This document shows, in pieces, positions 26,695 through 35,508 of a stretch of 64,000 nucleotides of DNA. Made by a program: the position numbers and the translations under genes. This stretch comes from Cloacibacillus evryensis DSM 19522 (GTDB taxonomy: Bacteria; Synergistota; Synergistia; Synergistales; Synergistaceae): assembly GCF_000585335.1 (NCBI RefSeq), contig NZ_KK073872.1, positions 1,727,283-1,791,282 on the forward strand, in the 5' to 3' direction. Each line of letters opens with the position of its first letter. The stretch's first letter is position 1. The notes under the pieces were generated by a model, which saw nothing but the letters and a program-made list of their open reading frames with translations, had not been told where the DNA came from and ran no database searches.

Positions 26695-27059
26695 TTATTC
26701 ACGTTTAGCCACAGCCTCTTTGGAAGCTATATCTACAATACTCTTGAGTTCATCCTTGCCAAGTGTTCTACCTTCTTCTGCAGCTATACGCTTTTGCTCT
26801 TTAACTGTTCTAACAACTTCCATAATGTTTCTTGATCTCTCAAGTGCCAGATATTCTTCTTCAATAGCGTCTCGCCTTGCAGAACACTCTGCACACAAAT
26901 CTATATCCTCAAATGGTACTTCTTCCCAATCAAACTCCTCAGCATTATATTCACACGAACCATACTTCCACAATCTTTACAAAGCACATAAATATTATCG
27001 CTTTCCATTGGAGCAAAGTTAATTGTTCCATTCTCATTTTCAATCTTCAAGTACATCAT
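26695..27059 (-). pseudogene. Small cysteine-rich protein gene with a probable one-base deletion
   Basis: The lower part encodes SCEYNAEEFDWEEVPFED, a CxxC (DLCAECSARR) and a helical C-terminus. A different frame just upstream begins at ATG 27059, has an AGGAATT before it, and encodes a matching CxxC (VLCKDCG). The frames would join at plus-strand position about 26970 if GGAAG had been GGAAAG, giving DCGKYGSCEYNAEEF and a two-CxxC protein of about 120 residues. The function is unknown. Confidence 0.55.
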
Positions 27060-27159
27060 ATATAATTCCTACCTTTCTTCTTTTGGTAGTACTATATATC
27101 ACTCTTTATGTTCTTTATAGCAAGTCATTTATTATACAAATATGATGCAGATTATCCGT

Positions 27160-28083
27160 CTACTTTGTCTTGGAACTATACTTATTGGAACTTCGGTGCT
27201 TCGTTCCATTTTCATCTACTGTAACGTTGCTTCTCTGCGTTTTTCTTTTTTGCACTGCCTCAAAAAATTCCTTAGAGATAATTGATGGGTTATTATCACT
27301 GACCAAATAATATGTGCTATTTTCATCGGATTTCAAAAGTTCTGCTTCTCCGATATACTTTCGTTTGGTTAGTGTCAACTCAATTGTCCGTTTGTTCCAC
27401 TTATCTTTTCCGGTTGGTGATTTGATACCTAGATTTTCCAGTTCTTTTAGGATGCCTGTCACGCTCTTTCCACCCAGATACAAGTTGAAAATCTTCTGAA
27501 CAACGGCTACCTGTTCCTCATTAACAATTAATTTTCCGTTCTCATCGCTATCATATCCATAACATTTTCTATCAGCCAGTTTTGAAGTGCCTTGTTCTAC
27601 TTTCTTCTTAATGCCCCATTTTATATTTTCACTTCTGCTCTCATTTTCTGCTTGTGCCAATGCCTCTACAATGGAAATCATCAGCTGGTTGTCCGTTTCA
27701 TAAGAGTCCAAATTTTCTTGTTCGAAAATAACACGAACATCAGATTCTCTTAATACTTTTAAGGCTTCAAGTGTATCAACAGTATCCCTGCCAAACCGGC
27801 TAAGACTTTTGGTTATCACTATATTAATTTTATTTTTCTTGCCATCTTCAATCATACGAGCAAAGTCTTTTCTTGGCGATTTAGATTTACCAGAAGCAAT
27901 ATCAATATAAACATCAACTAATCTCCAAGTATCCACTGTAGCCACATGTCCGGTGAGTGCTGAAATTTGAGCGGTAAGACTATTTAATTGTTCCATATCA
28001 TTTGCACTAACCCTGCAATAAATTCCAACTTTCTTTTCAATCTTGGAACGTACAGCGGGGATATAGTTTACTCTCTTTTCCAT
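27160..28083 (-). CDS. Large serine recombinase, C-terminally short
   Basis: The resolvase domain opens with KKVGIYCRVSANDMEQLNSL, whose Ser is the nucleophile, and continues VITKSLSRFGRDTVDTLEAL. A Recombinase domain (SVTGILKELENLGIKSPTGK ... WNKRTIELTLTKRKYIGEA) follows. The protein stops at 307 residues (SSNKYSSKTK), just where relatives continue into a zinc ribbon (CxxC) and coiled coil needed for synapsis control. It is probably a truncated transposon or phage integrase, and the likely vehicle that brought the AT-rich island. Confidence 0.85.
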   Translation of the reverse strand: MEKRVNYIPAVRSKIEKKVGIYCRVSANDMEQLNSLTAQISALTGHVATVDTWRLVDVYIDIASGKSKSPRKDFARMIEDGKKNKINIVITKSLSRFGRDTVDTLEALKVLRESDVRVIFEQENLDSYETDNQLMISIVEALAQAENESRSENIKWGIKKKVEQGTSKLADRKCYGYDSDENGKLIVNEEQVAVVQKIFNLYLGGKSVTGILKELENLGIKSPTGKDKWNKRTIELTLTKRKYIGEAELLKSDENSTYYLVSDNNPSIISKEFFEAVQKRKTQRSNVTVDENGTKHRSSNKYSSKTK

Positions 28084-28319
28084 ATCCGCCTCTTGTGGCT
28101 AATCAACATCAAGTGTATTTTCACGCATGATGAATAGCCTATTTTTCTTCAAACCACCCATATACTCTAGCGAAAAATCAATTTACAATCATTCCGTCAA
28201 CTTGCCATCACATCTTAACAATCCTATCTCCACAACCTACCCGTTTTCAAGCTGTCAACTCGACCCTACGGCATTTTTGCAGTGGATATGTTTAGTTCCT
28301 CGATTACAACCAAAAATTT

Positions 28320-28347
28320 GAGGGCTGAAGTTTAACCTCCAGCCCTC
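28320..28347 (-). terminator. Terminator after the rRNA methyltransferase gene
   Basis: GAGGGCTG and CAGCCCTC form the stem. On the minus strand it is followed by AAATTTTTGG. The roughly 235 bases on to 28083 are AT-rich and without a supported gene. Confidence 0.7.
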
Positions 28348-28380
28348 AGAAAGCCCTTTATTTCAAGCCTTTTTCACACA

Positions 28381-29751
28381 TTACTTCTGAACCCTTGACA
28401 TCAACACGACACTCTCAACGTGCCCCGTCTGTGGGAACATGTCAAAGGGGCGCGCCAGCGACAGTGCGTAGCCGCCTTCGGCTAGGCGCTTTGTATCTCT
28501 CGCCAGGGTCGCCGGGTTGCAGGAAACGTAGACTATCCGTTCCGGGGCTATTTTCAATATGGCGGCGAGCACCTTTTCATCACAGCCGGAGCGCGGCGGG
28601 TCCACTACGACGACGCCGTACCTGTTGCCGCTGAGGCTGCCGGCGATGTCCTCGGCCTGCGCGGTGTGCGGGATTATCTTTTTTATTCCATTGCGCCCGG
28701 CGTTCACGGCAATATATTTCGCCGCCGGCTGCCAGCTCTCGACGGCCGTCACCTCGGCTCCGCCCGCGGCGAGAAAGACGGTGAGGCTGCCGACGCCGGA
28801 ATAGAGCTCGAGTATCCTGTCCGCCCCGCCGGCAAGCGCCAGCTCCGACGCATATTCGTAGAGGTTGCGGGCCTGCGCTGAATTTACCTGAAAAAAGGAG
28901 CTCGCTTCAAAGGTGAATTTGTATCTCCCAAGTTGTTCGCTCATCCGCTCTTCGCCAAATAAAGATACGGTCCTGCTTCCCCAAATGAAGTTTCCGGACG
29001 CCTCGTTTATGTTGTAGACCATCCCGGAAAACCCCGCTATTTTTTCAGCGATGGAGCGAAGTTTGTTTTCTTCTTTTTTAGCAAGCGGCCTTCTGCCGAC
29101 CACCGCGCACAGAGAATCTTCGCCAAACTGCGCCTGTCGAACCACGATATGGCGTATCAGCTCGTGCGGCTGCGGCCGCCCCCCCTCTTTGGCCCCGCAG
29201 AAACCCTCTTCGCGCAGCGCCGCGAGAAGCTCCCGCAGGTTTTGGTTTATTTTTGGCAGCAGCACTGGACAATTTGAATAAGGTATTATATCGTGGCTCC
29301 TCGGCCTGTAAAAACCGGCGCGCAGGTTTTCTCCGCGAAGGCTCTGCACCGGCAGCGAGGCTTTATTACGGCAGCCCCACCGCTGTGGCGACGGGACGCA
29401 TTCAAGCACGTTCGGATTCGTTATTTCGCCTATCCTTGTAAGGGCGTCAAATACCGTCCTTCTTTTCAGCTCAAGCTGTGCGTCGTACGATATATGCTGA
29501 AGCTGACAGCCGCCGCAGCGCCCAAAAGCGCCGCAATTCGGCGGCGTGCGCAGGGGCGATTCGGATATCCGCCGTATGACCTTGGCCGTCCCGTAATTTT
29601 TCTTTTTTGAGACGATGCGCGCCTCCACCTCTTCACCGGGAAGAGCGTCCGGGACAAATATCACGAACCTTTCCTCTCCGGCGCGGACCACGCCTTCGCC
29701 CTCATTATTAAGATCTGCAACTGTCACGCGTATTTTATCACCCTGTATCAT
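28381..29751 (-). CDS. 23S rRNA (uracil-C5)-methyltransferase, RumA/RlmD family
   Basis: It methylates a uridine in rRNA (or tRNA) using SAM. The 456-residue protein has an N-terminal TRAM domain, an iron-sulfur motif CGAFGRCGGCQLQH, the SAM-binding LELYSGVGSLTVFLA, VVDPPRSGCDEKV and the catalytic Cys in IVYVSCNPATLARD. The exact target base (U1939, U747 or tRNA U54) cannot be decided by eye. It is a monocistronic minus-strand unit; 238 bases divergent to lspA hold no gene, only a GGAGAAA/TTTCTCC inverted repeat near 29848-29870. Confidence 0.92.
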   Translation of the reverse strand: MIQGDKIRVTVADLNNEGEGVVRAGEERFVIFVPDALPGEEVEARIVSKKKNYGTAKVIRRISESPLRTPPNCGAFGRCGGCQLQHISYDAQLELKRRTVFDALTRIGEITNPNVLECVPSPQRWGCRNKASLPVQSLRGENLRAGFYRPRSHDIIPYSNCPVLLPKINQNLRELLAALREEGFCGAKEGGRPQPHELIRHIVVRQAQFGEDSLCAVVGRRPLAKKEENKLRSIAEKIAGFSGMVYNINEASGNFIWGSRTVSLFGEERMSEQLGRYKFTFEASSFFQVNSAQARNLYEYASELALAGGADRILELYSGVGSLTVFLAAGGAEVTAVESWQPAAKYIAVNAGRNGIKKIIPHTAQAEDIAGSLSGNRYGVVVVDPPRSGCDEKVLAAILKIAPERIVYVSCNPATLARDTKRLAEGGYALSLARPFDMFPQTGHVESVVLMSRVQK

Positions 29752-29989
29752 GTAAGATACTATACACTAAAAACCGTGTCATTGCGCGGGCAAGATTTAT
29801 TTTATAACTGAAGCCGCATATTATCTGGCGCTAGTGTCCCTGACCACGGAGAAAAAGGGGTTTCTCCCATGGCTTGAAGAGAATATAATGATAAGCGTTG
29901 CGAAATGACCGCCGCTCACACCGGGGCTCCGGCGACGGCGCATCCGGGCGGATGGGCGCAAATGATTTTACAACGACGGAGGGGATCGA

Positions 29990-30460
29990 TTGAAGAAATA
30001 TCCTGTTTCAAGGACGGCAGTTTTTTTGACCGCCGCCGTTTTCTCTTTTCTTGTCGATCACCTGACAAAAATCGCTGCGCAGAGGCTGGCTTGGAAGACC
30101 AGCTTCAACGAGGGCGTCTCGTTCGGGCTCTTCAATTCAGTCGATCCTGCCGCCCTATCGGCAGCCAATATCGTGATTCTCTTTGTATTGCTCATTCTCT
30201 GTATAAGATCCTCCGGCAGAAGAGGCCCTGCGTTCTATCTCGGATGCGGAATGATGTTTGGCGGGACCGCCGGCAACCTTGCCGACAGACTGGCCCACGG
30301 CCGCGTGATAGATTGGCTGCCACTTCCCTTTTCGGAGTTCTTTTTCAGGTCAGGCTTGTGGGTGAACGCGGCGGATATTTTTCTTACCGCCGGCTCGGCG
30401 ACGGTCATTCTTGCGCTGTGGATGGCCGCCGGTGCGGATAAAGGGTCTGAGGCCGACTGA
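29990..30460 (+). CDS. lspA: Lipoprotein signal peptidase (signal peptidase II)
   Basis: This inner-membrane aspartyl protease cleaves the signal peptide of prolipoproteins after lipidation. The 156-residue protein has four spans. The catalytic Asp residues lie in GGTAGNLADRLAHGRVIDW and NAADIFLTAG. A TTG start at 29990 follows GGAGGGG. The frame of a longer overlapping ORF at 29905 is a shadow. Confidence 0.94.
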   Translation: MKKYPVSRTAVFLTAAVFSFLVDHLTKIAAQRLAWKTSFNEGVSFGLFNSVDPAALSAANIVILFVLLILCIRSSGRRGPAFYLGCGMMFGGTAGNLADRLAHGRVIDWLPLPFSEFFFRSGLWVNAADIFLTAGSATVILALWMAAGADKGSEAD

Positions 30461-30558
30461 CCGGCAGTTCGTCAATTCAGTAAAACTATGCCGAATGCTC
30501 CGAAGCGGCTTTTAATTTTATGTTATCATAATACGTATTCAAAAAGGAGATGTTTTTC

Positions 30559-31326
30559 ATGAAAAAATTACGATTTTACATACTGTTAACTGCCCTGATC
30601 ATCACTTGTCCGACCGCGGGAGCCGCCGAACGTGTCGTACCGTTCCCTCATGAACTCGACACGCAGTCGTCGGGGGCCTCTTCATATAACGCGGCGGGTG
30701 ACGTGAAGGATTCACCCTATTTCCCGGTCATGGATTATTATGCGCTGAAAAGCAATTCAAAAGGCCTTACGATCTTGAGCGCTTTCCCCACCTACCAGCA
30801 GACGACGGAGGTCACCTGCGGCCCTGCCGCCGCTCTTACGGTGCTCTACTATTTCGGCAATAAAAAGTATGACGAACATATGCTATCTATCTTGATGGGA
30901 ACGCTGCATGAGGCAAAGAATGGCGGAGAGATGGGAACTTCGACCTCCGGCATGGTGAAGTTCTTTAAATCCATCGGCTGGAAGGTAGCCTCAAGCCTGG
31001 ACCGCCCTAAGAACAGGGCTCATGACTTTGAGACCCCCGAACAATTCAGAAACTTCATCCTTAAAAACTTGCGCGAGGGCGTGCCCGTGATGGTAGAGAA
31101 CATGTACTGGGGCGGCCATTGGCGCGTCATCATCGGATACGACACGATGAACACCGAAAAGACGACCGACGACGTGATTATCTTCATGGACAGCTATGAC
31201 GTGCTGGACCACAGACAGGACGGCTATACGGTACAGGCCGCCGAAGGCCTCTTCTACACATGGAAGGATATGGAATACCTGCCGAAAGGCGAACGCGTGC
31301 AGCAGTGGCTCACGGCCCGTCCGTAA
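30559..31326 (+). CDS. Secreted C39-family cysteine peptidase
   Basis: A papain-like fold is indicated by Cys in EVTCGPAAALTVLYYFG, His in GGHWRVIIGYD and an Asp/Asn in IIFMDSYD. The N-terminal signal peptide (MKKLRFYILLTALIIT) directs export. I start at the ATG at 30559, because AAGGAG overlaps the earlier ATG at 30550. Without an ABC transporter domain it is not a bacteriocin-processing exporter; its substrate is unknown. It is a single-gene unit closed by the hairpin at 31374. Confidence 0.88.
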   Translation: MKKLRFYILLTALIITCPTAGAAERVVPFPHELDTQSSGASSYNAAGDVKDSPYFPVMDYYALKSNSKGLTILSAFPTYQQTTEVTCGPAAALTVLYYFGNKKYDEHMLSILMGTLHEAKNGGEMGTSTSGMVKFFKSIGWKVASSLDRPKNRAHDFETPEQFRNFILKNLREGVPVMVENMYWGGHWRVIIGYDTMNTEKTTDDVIIFMDSYDVLDHRQDGYTVQAAEGLFYTWKDMEYLPKGERVQQWLTARP

Positions 31327-31373
31327 ATCATCGGCGAAACAGGCGATATTCCAATCTCAATATTACGACAAAA

Positions 31374-31403
31374 AGAGGGGCCTCTTACGTGAGAAGCCCC
31401 TCT
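31374..31403. terminator. Terminator between the C39 peptidase and the 2-oxoacid oxidoreductase operon
   Basis: AGAGGGG (31374-31380) pairs with CCCCTCT (31397-31403), with additional inner pairing, and is followed by TTTT. It serves two convergent transcripts. Confidence 0.85.
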
Positions 31404-31431
31404 TTTATATTCTTGCGTCCAGGCTGTGAAG

Positions 31432-32001
31432 CTATTTCTTCGCCGCCACTGCCTCGGACATCATCTTGTAACCCTCTTCGAAGGCCTTTTCGTTAAGCTC
31501 TTCGGTTCCCTTGGGAACGCGGGCAAGGATGGCGTCTTTGATCGCCTCGGGCTTCGTCAGCCCCTTGTCCTCAAGCACCTTCGCAGCCGTCCCAAGCGCC
31601 ACCATGTTGACGACGAGCTCGCGTCCAAGTTTCTCGCGGGCCGTTCTTACGATGGGGAGCATGTAGATGTCGGCGTCAAGTTTCGGGGGGTCCGTCACAA
31701 AGAAATCATCGAGAATGACGGTCGCGCCCTTAGCCGTATCGTGGCTGTAAGTGTCGCAGGCTTTCTGAGTAAGGATGACCTGAAGGTTGGGATGGGCAGC
31801 CTTCGGATAATCTATTTCGTCGCGGTCGTAGACCACTTCAGATTTCGAAGCGCCGCCGCGGGCTTCCGGGCCATAAGCCTGGCTCTGAACCGAATTGAGG
31901 CCCTCCGTACGGAGAGCGGCGGCCTCACCAAGGATCACTGCGGCGAGGATTACTCCCTGTCCGCCGGATCCAGCAACGCGAATTTCAAAACGATCGCCCA
32001 T
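31432..32001 (-). CDS. 2-oxoacid:ferredoxin oxidoreductase, gamma subunit
   Basis: The 189-residue gamma domain opens with RVAGSGGQGVILAAVILGEA and contains VQSQAYGPEARGGASKSEVV, both typical of the CoA-side subunit. With the beta, alpha and delta genes upstream it forms a four-gene unit that oxidatively decarboxylates a 2-oxoacid to an acyl-CoA and reduced ferredoxin in the cytoplasm. It is last in the operon. Confidence 0.93.
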   Translation of the reverse strand: MGDRFEIRVAGSGGQGVILAAVILGEAAALRTEGLNSVQSQAYGPEARGGASKSEVVYDRDEIDYPKAAHPNLQVILTQKACDTYSHDTAKGATVILDDFFVTDPPKLDADIYMLPIVRTAREKLGRELVVNMVALGTAAKVLEDKGLTKPEAIKDAILARVPKGTEELNEKAFEEGYKMMSEAVAAKK

Positions 32002-32013
32002 GATCCGTACCTC

Positions 32014-32844
32014 CTATGCCTTTCCCTGCGCGCGCGCGATAACGTCGTTGTAGCGGTCGGTGTATTCGCGGGCGTTTTCTATGTTGACAAATTCGCCGAC
32101 AACGATCTTGCCCTCGAGCTCCTCGGGGGTCATCTTGTCAGCCTGAGCCTTAAGGACCGTATGCTCCTTAAGGAACTTGATGTTGTCTGTCGGACGGCTG
32201 CGCTTGTTCTTGCGGCCAAACTGCGTATGGCAGAAGGAGATGATCTCGACGAGCGCAAAGCCCTTCTTCTGATGTTCGATCGCCTTCTTGAGTATCTGTT
32301 CGCACATCACGGGGTTCGCTACCGTGGCGCGCGCCACAAAGGTCGCGCCCGCGCCGGCGGCGAGCTTGCAGATGTCGAACGTCGGGTCTATCGATCCGTA
32401 GGGGGCCGTCGCGGCGAAGGCGCCTTCCGGCGTCGTCGGCGAAGCCTGTCCGCCCGTCATACCGTAGATGTTGTTGTTCATCAGAACGGCTGTGATACCG
32501 ATGTTACGGCGGCAGGCGTGGATGAAGTGGTTTCCGCCGATCGCGGTGCCGTCTCCGTCTCCCATAACGTTGACGATCGTGAGATCTGGATTGGCCATTT
32601 TAACGCCCGTCGCGAACGCGAGCGAACGTCCGTGCGCCGTGTGGAGCGTGCAGGCGTCGATATATCCGGGCATACGGCTTGAGCAGCCGATACCTGATGA
32701 GATGCAGACCTGCTCCCTGGGGATGTCAAGGTCGGCAATGGCGCGGAGGATGGAATGCATGATGATACCGTGTCCGCAGCCGGGGCACCAGATATGGGGC
32801 ATGAACTTTGAGCGCAGGAGTTTCTTTACATCTTCGCGTGGCAT
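32014..32844 (-). CDS. 2-oxoacid:ferredoxin oxidoreductase, beta (TPP-binding) subunit
   Basis: The 276-residue protein contains WCPGCGHGIIMHSILRAI at the N-terminus and the thiamine pyrophosphate motif MGDGDGTAIGGNHFIHACRR, then NNNIYGMTGGQASPTTPEG. It is close to 2-oxoglutarate and branched-chain oxoacid enzymes; the substrate cannot be fixed by eye. Two bases separate it from the alpha gene and twelve from gamma. Confidence 0.93.
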   Translation of the reverse strand: MPREDVKKLLRSKFMPHIWCPGCGHGIIMHSILRAIADLDIPREQVCISSGIGCSSRMPGYIDACTLHTAHGRSLAFATGVKMANPDLTIVNVMGDGDGTAIGGNHFIHACRRNIGITAVLMNNNIYGMTGGQASPTTPEGAFAATAPYGSIDPTFDICKLAAGAGATFVARATVANPVMCEQILKKAIEHQKKGFALVEIISFCHTQFGRKNKRSRPTDNIKFLKEHTVLKAQADKMTPEELEGKIVVGEFVNIENAREYTDRYNDVIARAQGKA

Positions 32845-32846
32845 AG

Positions 32847-33977
32847 TTACGCCACCTCCTTGATGAAGGACATAATCTCAGCCGGCTTGTAGAGTTCGCC
32901 GTTGATAAGGTTCTTCGCGTGTACTTCGCAGTTGCCCTTAACGGCTCTTTCTACTTCGAGCACCATCTGTCCGGCGTTGAGCTCCGGTACGATGATGTGC
33001 TTTACCTTCTTTGAGAAGGCGGCTATTTCTTTATCCGGGAAGGGCCACAGTGTGATCGGGCGGAAATGTCCGACCTTTACGCCCTGCTCGCGAAGCTCGC
33101 GGATCGCGCGCAGCGACGAGCGGGAGACCGAACCGTAAGAGATTACGACGATCTCGGCGTCTTCCATAAAGTCTTCTCTGTATTCGACGATCTCGTCGCG
33201 GCAACGGTCAACCTTACGGATGATGCGGTTAGCCTTGAGGTCGATATCGGGAGCGTCATTTGTCGGGAAGCCCCACTCGTTCGTGGTAAGCCCCGTAACG
33301 TGCCAACGGTAGCCATCACCGAATGCGGGCATCGGAGGGACGTCGTCGGCATCGGGACGGTAGGGCACGAAATCATCGGGAGCGACCGTAGGCTTTTTGC
33401 GGTCGATCACTTCATAGGTGCCGGGTTCGGGGATGGTGATCTTCTCACGCATGTGTCCGATGACCTCGTCAGCCATGACAAGGACGGGCTGGCGGAAGCG
33501 CTCTGCCATGTTGAAAGCCTTGACCGTGAGCGAGTAGCACTCGGGGATCGAGCAGGGAGCATACGCGATAGTGGCGTGGTCGCCGTGCGTTCCCCATTTG
33601 GCCTGCATGACGTCGGCCTGGGAAACCTTTGTGGGAAGACCGGTAGAGGGGCCGCCGCGCTGGATGTCGGCGAGGACCATGGGAATCTCCGCGATATATC
33701 CATAGCCGAGGAGCTCCTGTTTAAGGGAGATTCCGGGGCCTGAGCTCGCTGTCATTGCCTTCTTGCCCGCTATCGAGGCGCCGAGGGTGGCAGCGATACC
33801 GCCGATCTCGTCCTCCATCTGAACGAACTTTCCGCCCAGCTTCGGAAGCTCTTCGGACATAACTTCCATTACCTCTGTTGACGGGGTGATAGGATATCCG
33901 CCGAAGAATCTGCATCCCGCGGCGATAGCGCCCATTGCTATGGCCTTATTACCCTGCCAAAATTCGTTCTGGGCCAT
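32847..33977 (-). CDS. 2-oxoacid:ferredoxin oxidoreductase, alpha subunit
   Basis: The 376-residue protein reads AAGCRFFGGYPITPSTEVME at the N-terminus, SSGPGISLKQELLGYGYIAE and VLADIQRGGPSTGLPTKVSQ, the signature of KorA/VorB-type alpha subunits. It lacks a fused gamma domain, consistent with the separate gamma gene. It starts two bases after the ferredoxin gene. Confidence 0.93.
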   Translation of the reverse strand: MAQNEFWQGNKAIAMGAIAAGCRFFGGYPITPSTEVMEVMSEELPKLGGKFVQMEDEIGGIAATLGASIAGKKAMTASSGPGISLKQELLGYGYIAEIPMVLADIQRGGPSTGLPTKVSQADVMQAKWGTHGDHATIAYAPCSIPECYSLTVKAFNMAERFRQPVLVMADEVIGHMREKITIPEPGTYEVIDRKKPTVAPDDFVPYRPDADDVPPMPAFGDGYRWHVTGLTTNEWGFPTNDAPDIDLKANRIIRKVDRCRDEIVEYREDFMEDAEIVVISYGSVSRSSLRAIRELREQGVKVGHFRPITLWPFPDKEIAAFSKKVKHIIVPELNAGQMVLEVERAVKGNCEVHAKNLINGELYKPAEIMSFIKEVA

Positions 33978-33979
33978 AA

Positions 33980-34204
33980 TTATTCACACTCCTTAACAGT
34001 GATTGCCAGGTCAGGGCAGATATTCTCGCACTGACGGCAGCCAATGCAGTCCTCCGGACGAACTGCGACGCACTTAACCTGATCGTTAAGTTCCAGAACC
34101 TTCTTGGGGCATATAGCGATACAGAGGCCACATCCTTTACACCATTTCTCAACTATTTCGATGTTGAACTTCTTCGCCAAAAGACCCACCTTCCTTCCAC
34201 ACAT
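33980..34204 (-). CDS. 2-oxoacid:ferredoxin oxidoreductase, delta (2x4Fe-4S ferredoxin) subunit
   Basis: Two cluster motifs, CKGCGLCIAICPKK and CIGCRQCENICPDL, identify the electron-transfer subunit. The ATG at 34204 lacks a ribosome site, while GGAAGGAAGGTGGG precedes an in-frame TTG at 34180, so the shorter 66-residue form may be the true one. It is first in the operon, under the promoter and operator at 34246-34291. Confidence 0.92.
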   Translation of the reverse strand: MCGRKVGLLAKKFNIEIVEKWCKGCGLCIAICPKKVLELNDQVKCVAVRPEDCIGCRQCENICPDLAITVKECE

Positions 34205-34245
34205 CTAATCGATTTTGTCTGTCAACCAGAATTACAGAGACGCGA

Positions 34246-34291
34246 TTGGCATAACTCTTCGTATTATGCCAAAAGTTGTGAATTTATTCAA
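34246..34291 (-). promoter_or_regulatory. Promoter with overlapping palindromic operator for the oxidoreductase operon
   Basis: Read on the minus strand: TTGAAT, a 17-bp spacer and CATAAT (-35 at 34286-34291, -10 at 34263-34268). A perfect 9-bp inverted repeat, TTGGCATAA and TTATGCCAA (34246-34254 and 34264-34272, nine bases apart), covers the -10 and start region, as expected for a repressor site. The cognate regulator is unknown. Confidence 0.6.
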
Positions 34292-34345
34292 GGAAAAGAT
34301 TAAATTCTTTATTTTCTGATAACTTAAAAATATTGCGAACATTTA

Positions 34346-34999
34346 TCAATCGCACGGCCCGATGTCAGGCTCACGCAGATATTGTCCGCGGACGTCGCGC
34401 GGCGAGACCGCGTTGTCCGAATAAAATTCGCCCATGAGGGCACATGCCGCTCCGTCGGCGCTCTCCCGCTCTATCACGGCATGGCCGCATTCCCGCAGTC
34501 CGGCGTACTGGCCGATGTCGGGAGATACGATCGCCGCTCCCGGATATCCTCTCAATATTTCTATCAGCGCGTCCTCGGAAACAAACCGGGGAGATACAAG
34601 GGCGCGTCCATACAGCGAATCGTATACCGCGGCATAGCAGTGACCGCGCTTTGCTTTGAAAACAGGCGCGAGGCAATCGTGTCTCTCCTTAAGATCCCAA
34701 ATAAATATTTCCAGCGACGACAACGGCACCACCGGTACGCGCAGCGCCTCGGCGAGTGCCGCTCCATAGGCGATACCGGCACGGATCCCCGTATAATAGC
34801 CGGGACCTGTGCCGACCGCGATACGATCTATCTCGGCAAACGTGATCCCCGCCTCTTCCAAAAGTGCCGCCGCGATGACAGGCAATTCTTCCGACTGCCT
34901 GCGCCCAAGTTCCTGGCTGCTCCCGCCGGCCGCTTTCCCGTCTATCGCGAGGCCGACGTTTGTCCATCGTCCGGCACAGTTTATCCCCAGTATCTTCAT
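34346..34999 (-). CDS. tsaB: tRNA threonylcarbamoyladenosine biosynthesis protein TsaB
   Basis: This ASKHA-fold partner of TsaD takes part in making t6A37 of ANN-decoding tRNAs. The 217-residue protein has GINCAGRWTNVGLAIDGKAA, IAVGTGPGYYTGIRAGIAYG and a degenerate catalytic site, as in TsaB. It overlaps the tsaE end by four bases. TsaD itself is not in the window. Confidence 0.9.
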   Translation of the reverse strand: MKILGINCAGRWTNVGLAIDGKAAGGSSQELGRRQSEELPVIAAALLEEAGITFAEIDRIAVGTGPGYYTGIRAGIAYGAALAEALRVPVVPLSSLEIFIWDLKERHDCLAPVFKAKRGHCYAAVYDSLYGRALVSPRFVSEDALIEILRGYPGAAIVSPDIGQYAGLRECGHAVIERESADGAACALMGEFYSDNAVSPRDVRGQYLREPDIGPCD

Positions 35000-35508
35000 T
35001 TCGTCATCCCCATCGATTTTATCTCCTCGGCAAGCCGCTCAAAGGCCTCGCGCGGTCCGCCGCCATGGCGGGTAAAGGTTAACATTCTGGATTCACTGCC
35101 CCCGGGGGCCGTCTCAAATTCAATATCTATCCTACCGTTTTCCGGGGCCTCCGGCCACCGGTCCGCCCACTCAACGACCGCCGCATAGCCATCTTCGAGG
35201 TATTCTTCTATCCCAAGCGAATCTATCTCCACCTCCTCTTCCAGCCGGTAAAGGTCGACGTGAAGAAAAGGGACCGTGCCCTCGTATTCGCTCATTATAA
35301 TGAACGTCGGACTCTTTACGCGTTCGTATCCCAACGTATGGCCGATACCCTGGGCAAGCTTTGTCTTTCCCATTCCCAGCGTTCCCTTGAGCAGGATGAG
35401 AAGCCCGGGATATACGACCCTCCCCAGCGCCGTCCCTGCAAGGTAAGTCTCTTCCGGGCCGTCGCTAATAACGGCGAAGCACTTATCTGAGTATCGCTGG
35501 AATTTCAT
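34996..35508 (-). CDS. tsaE: tRNA threonylcarbamoyladenosine biosynthesis ATPase TsaE
   Basis: This P-loop ATPase is needed for cycling of the TsaBD complex. Walker A is LKGTLGMGKTKLAQGIG; VKSPTFIIMSEY and FLHVDLYRLEEE are family marks. It is 170 residues. It overlaps the upstream nnr gene by 26 bases and tsaB by four. Confidence 0.92.
   Translation of the reverse strand: MKFQRYSDKCFAVISDGPEETYLAGTALGRVVYPGLLILLKGTLGMGKTKLAQGIGHTLGYERVKSPTFIIMSEYEGTVPFLHVDLYRLEEEVEIDSLGIEEYLEDGYAAVVEWADRWPEAPENGRIDIEFETAPGGSESRMLTFTRHGGGPREAFERLAEEIKSMGMTK

Noticed and set aside
29905-30441. 178-codon frame overlapping lspA
   Set aside because: The lspA frame has clear catalytic motifs and a ribosome site; this one is its shadow.
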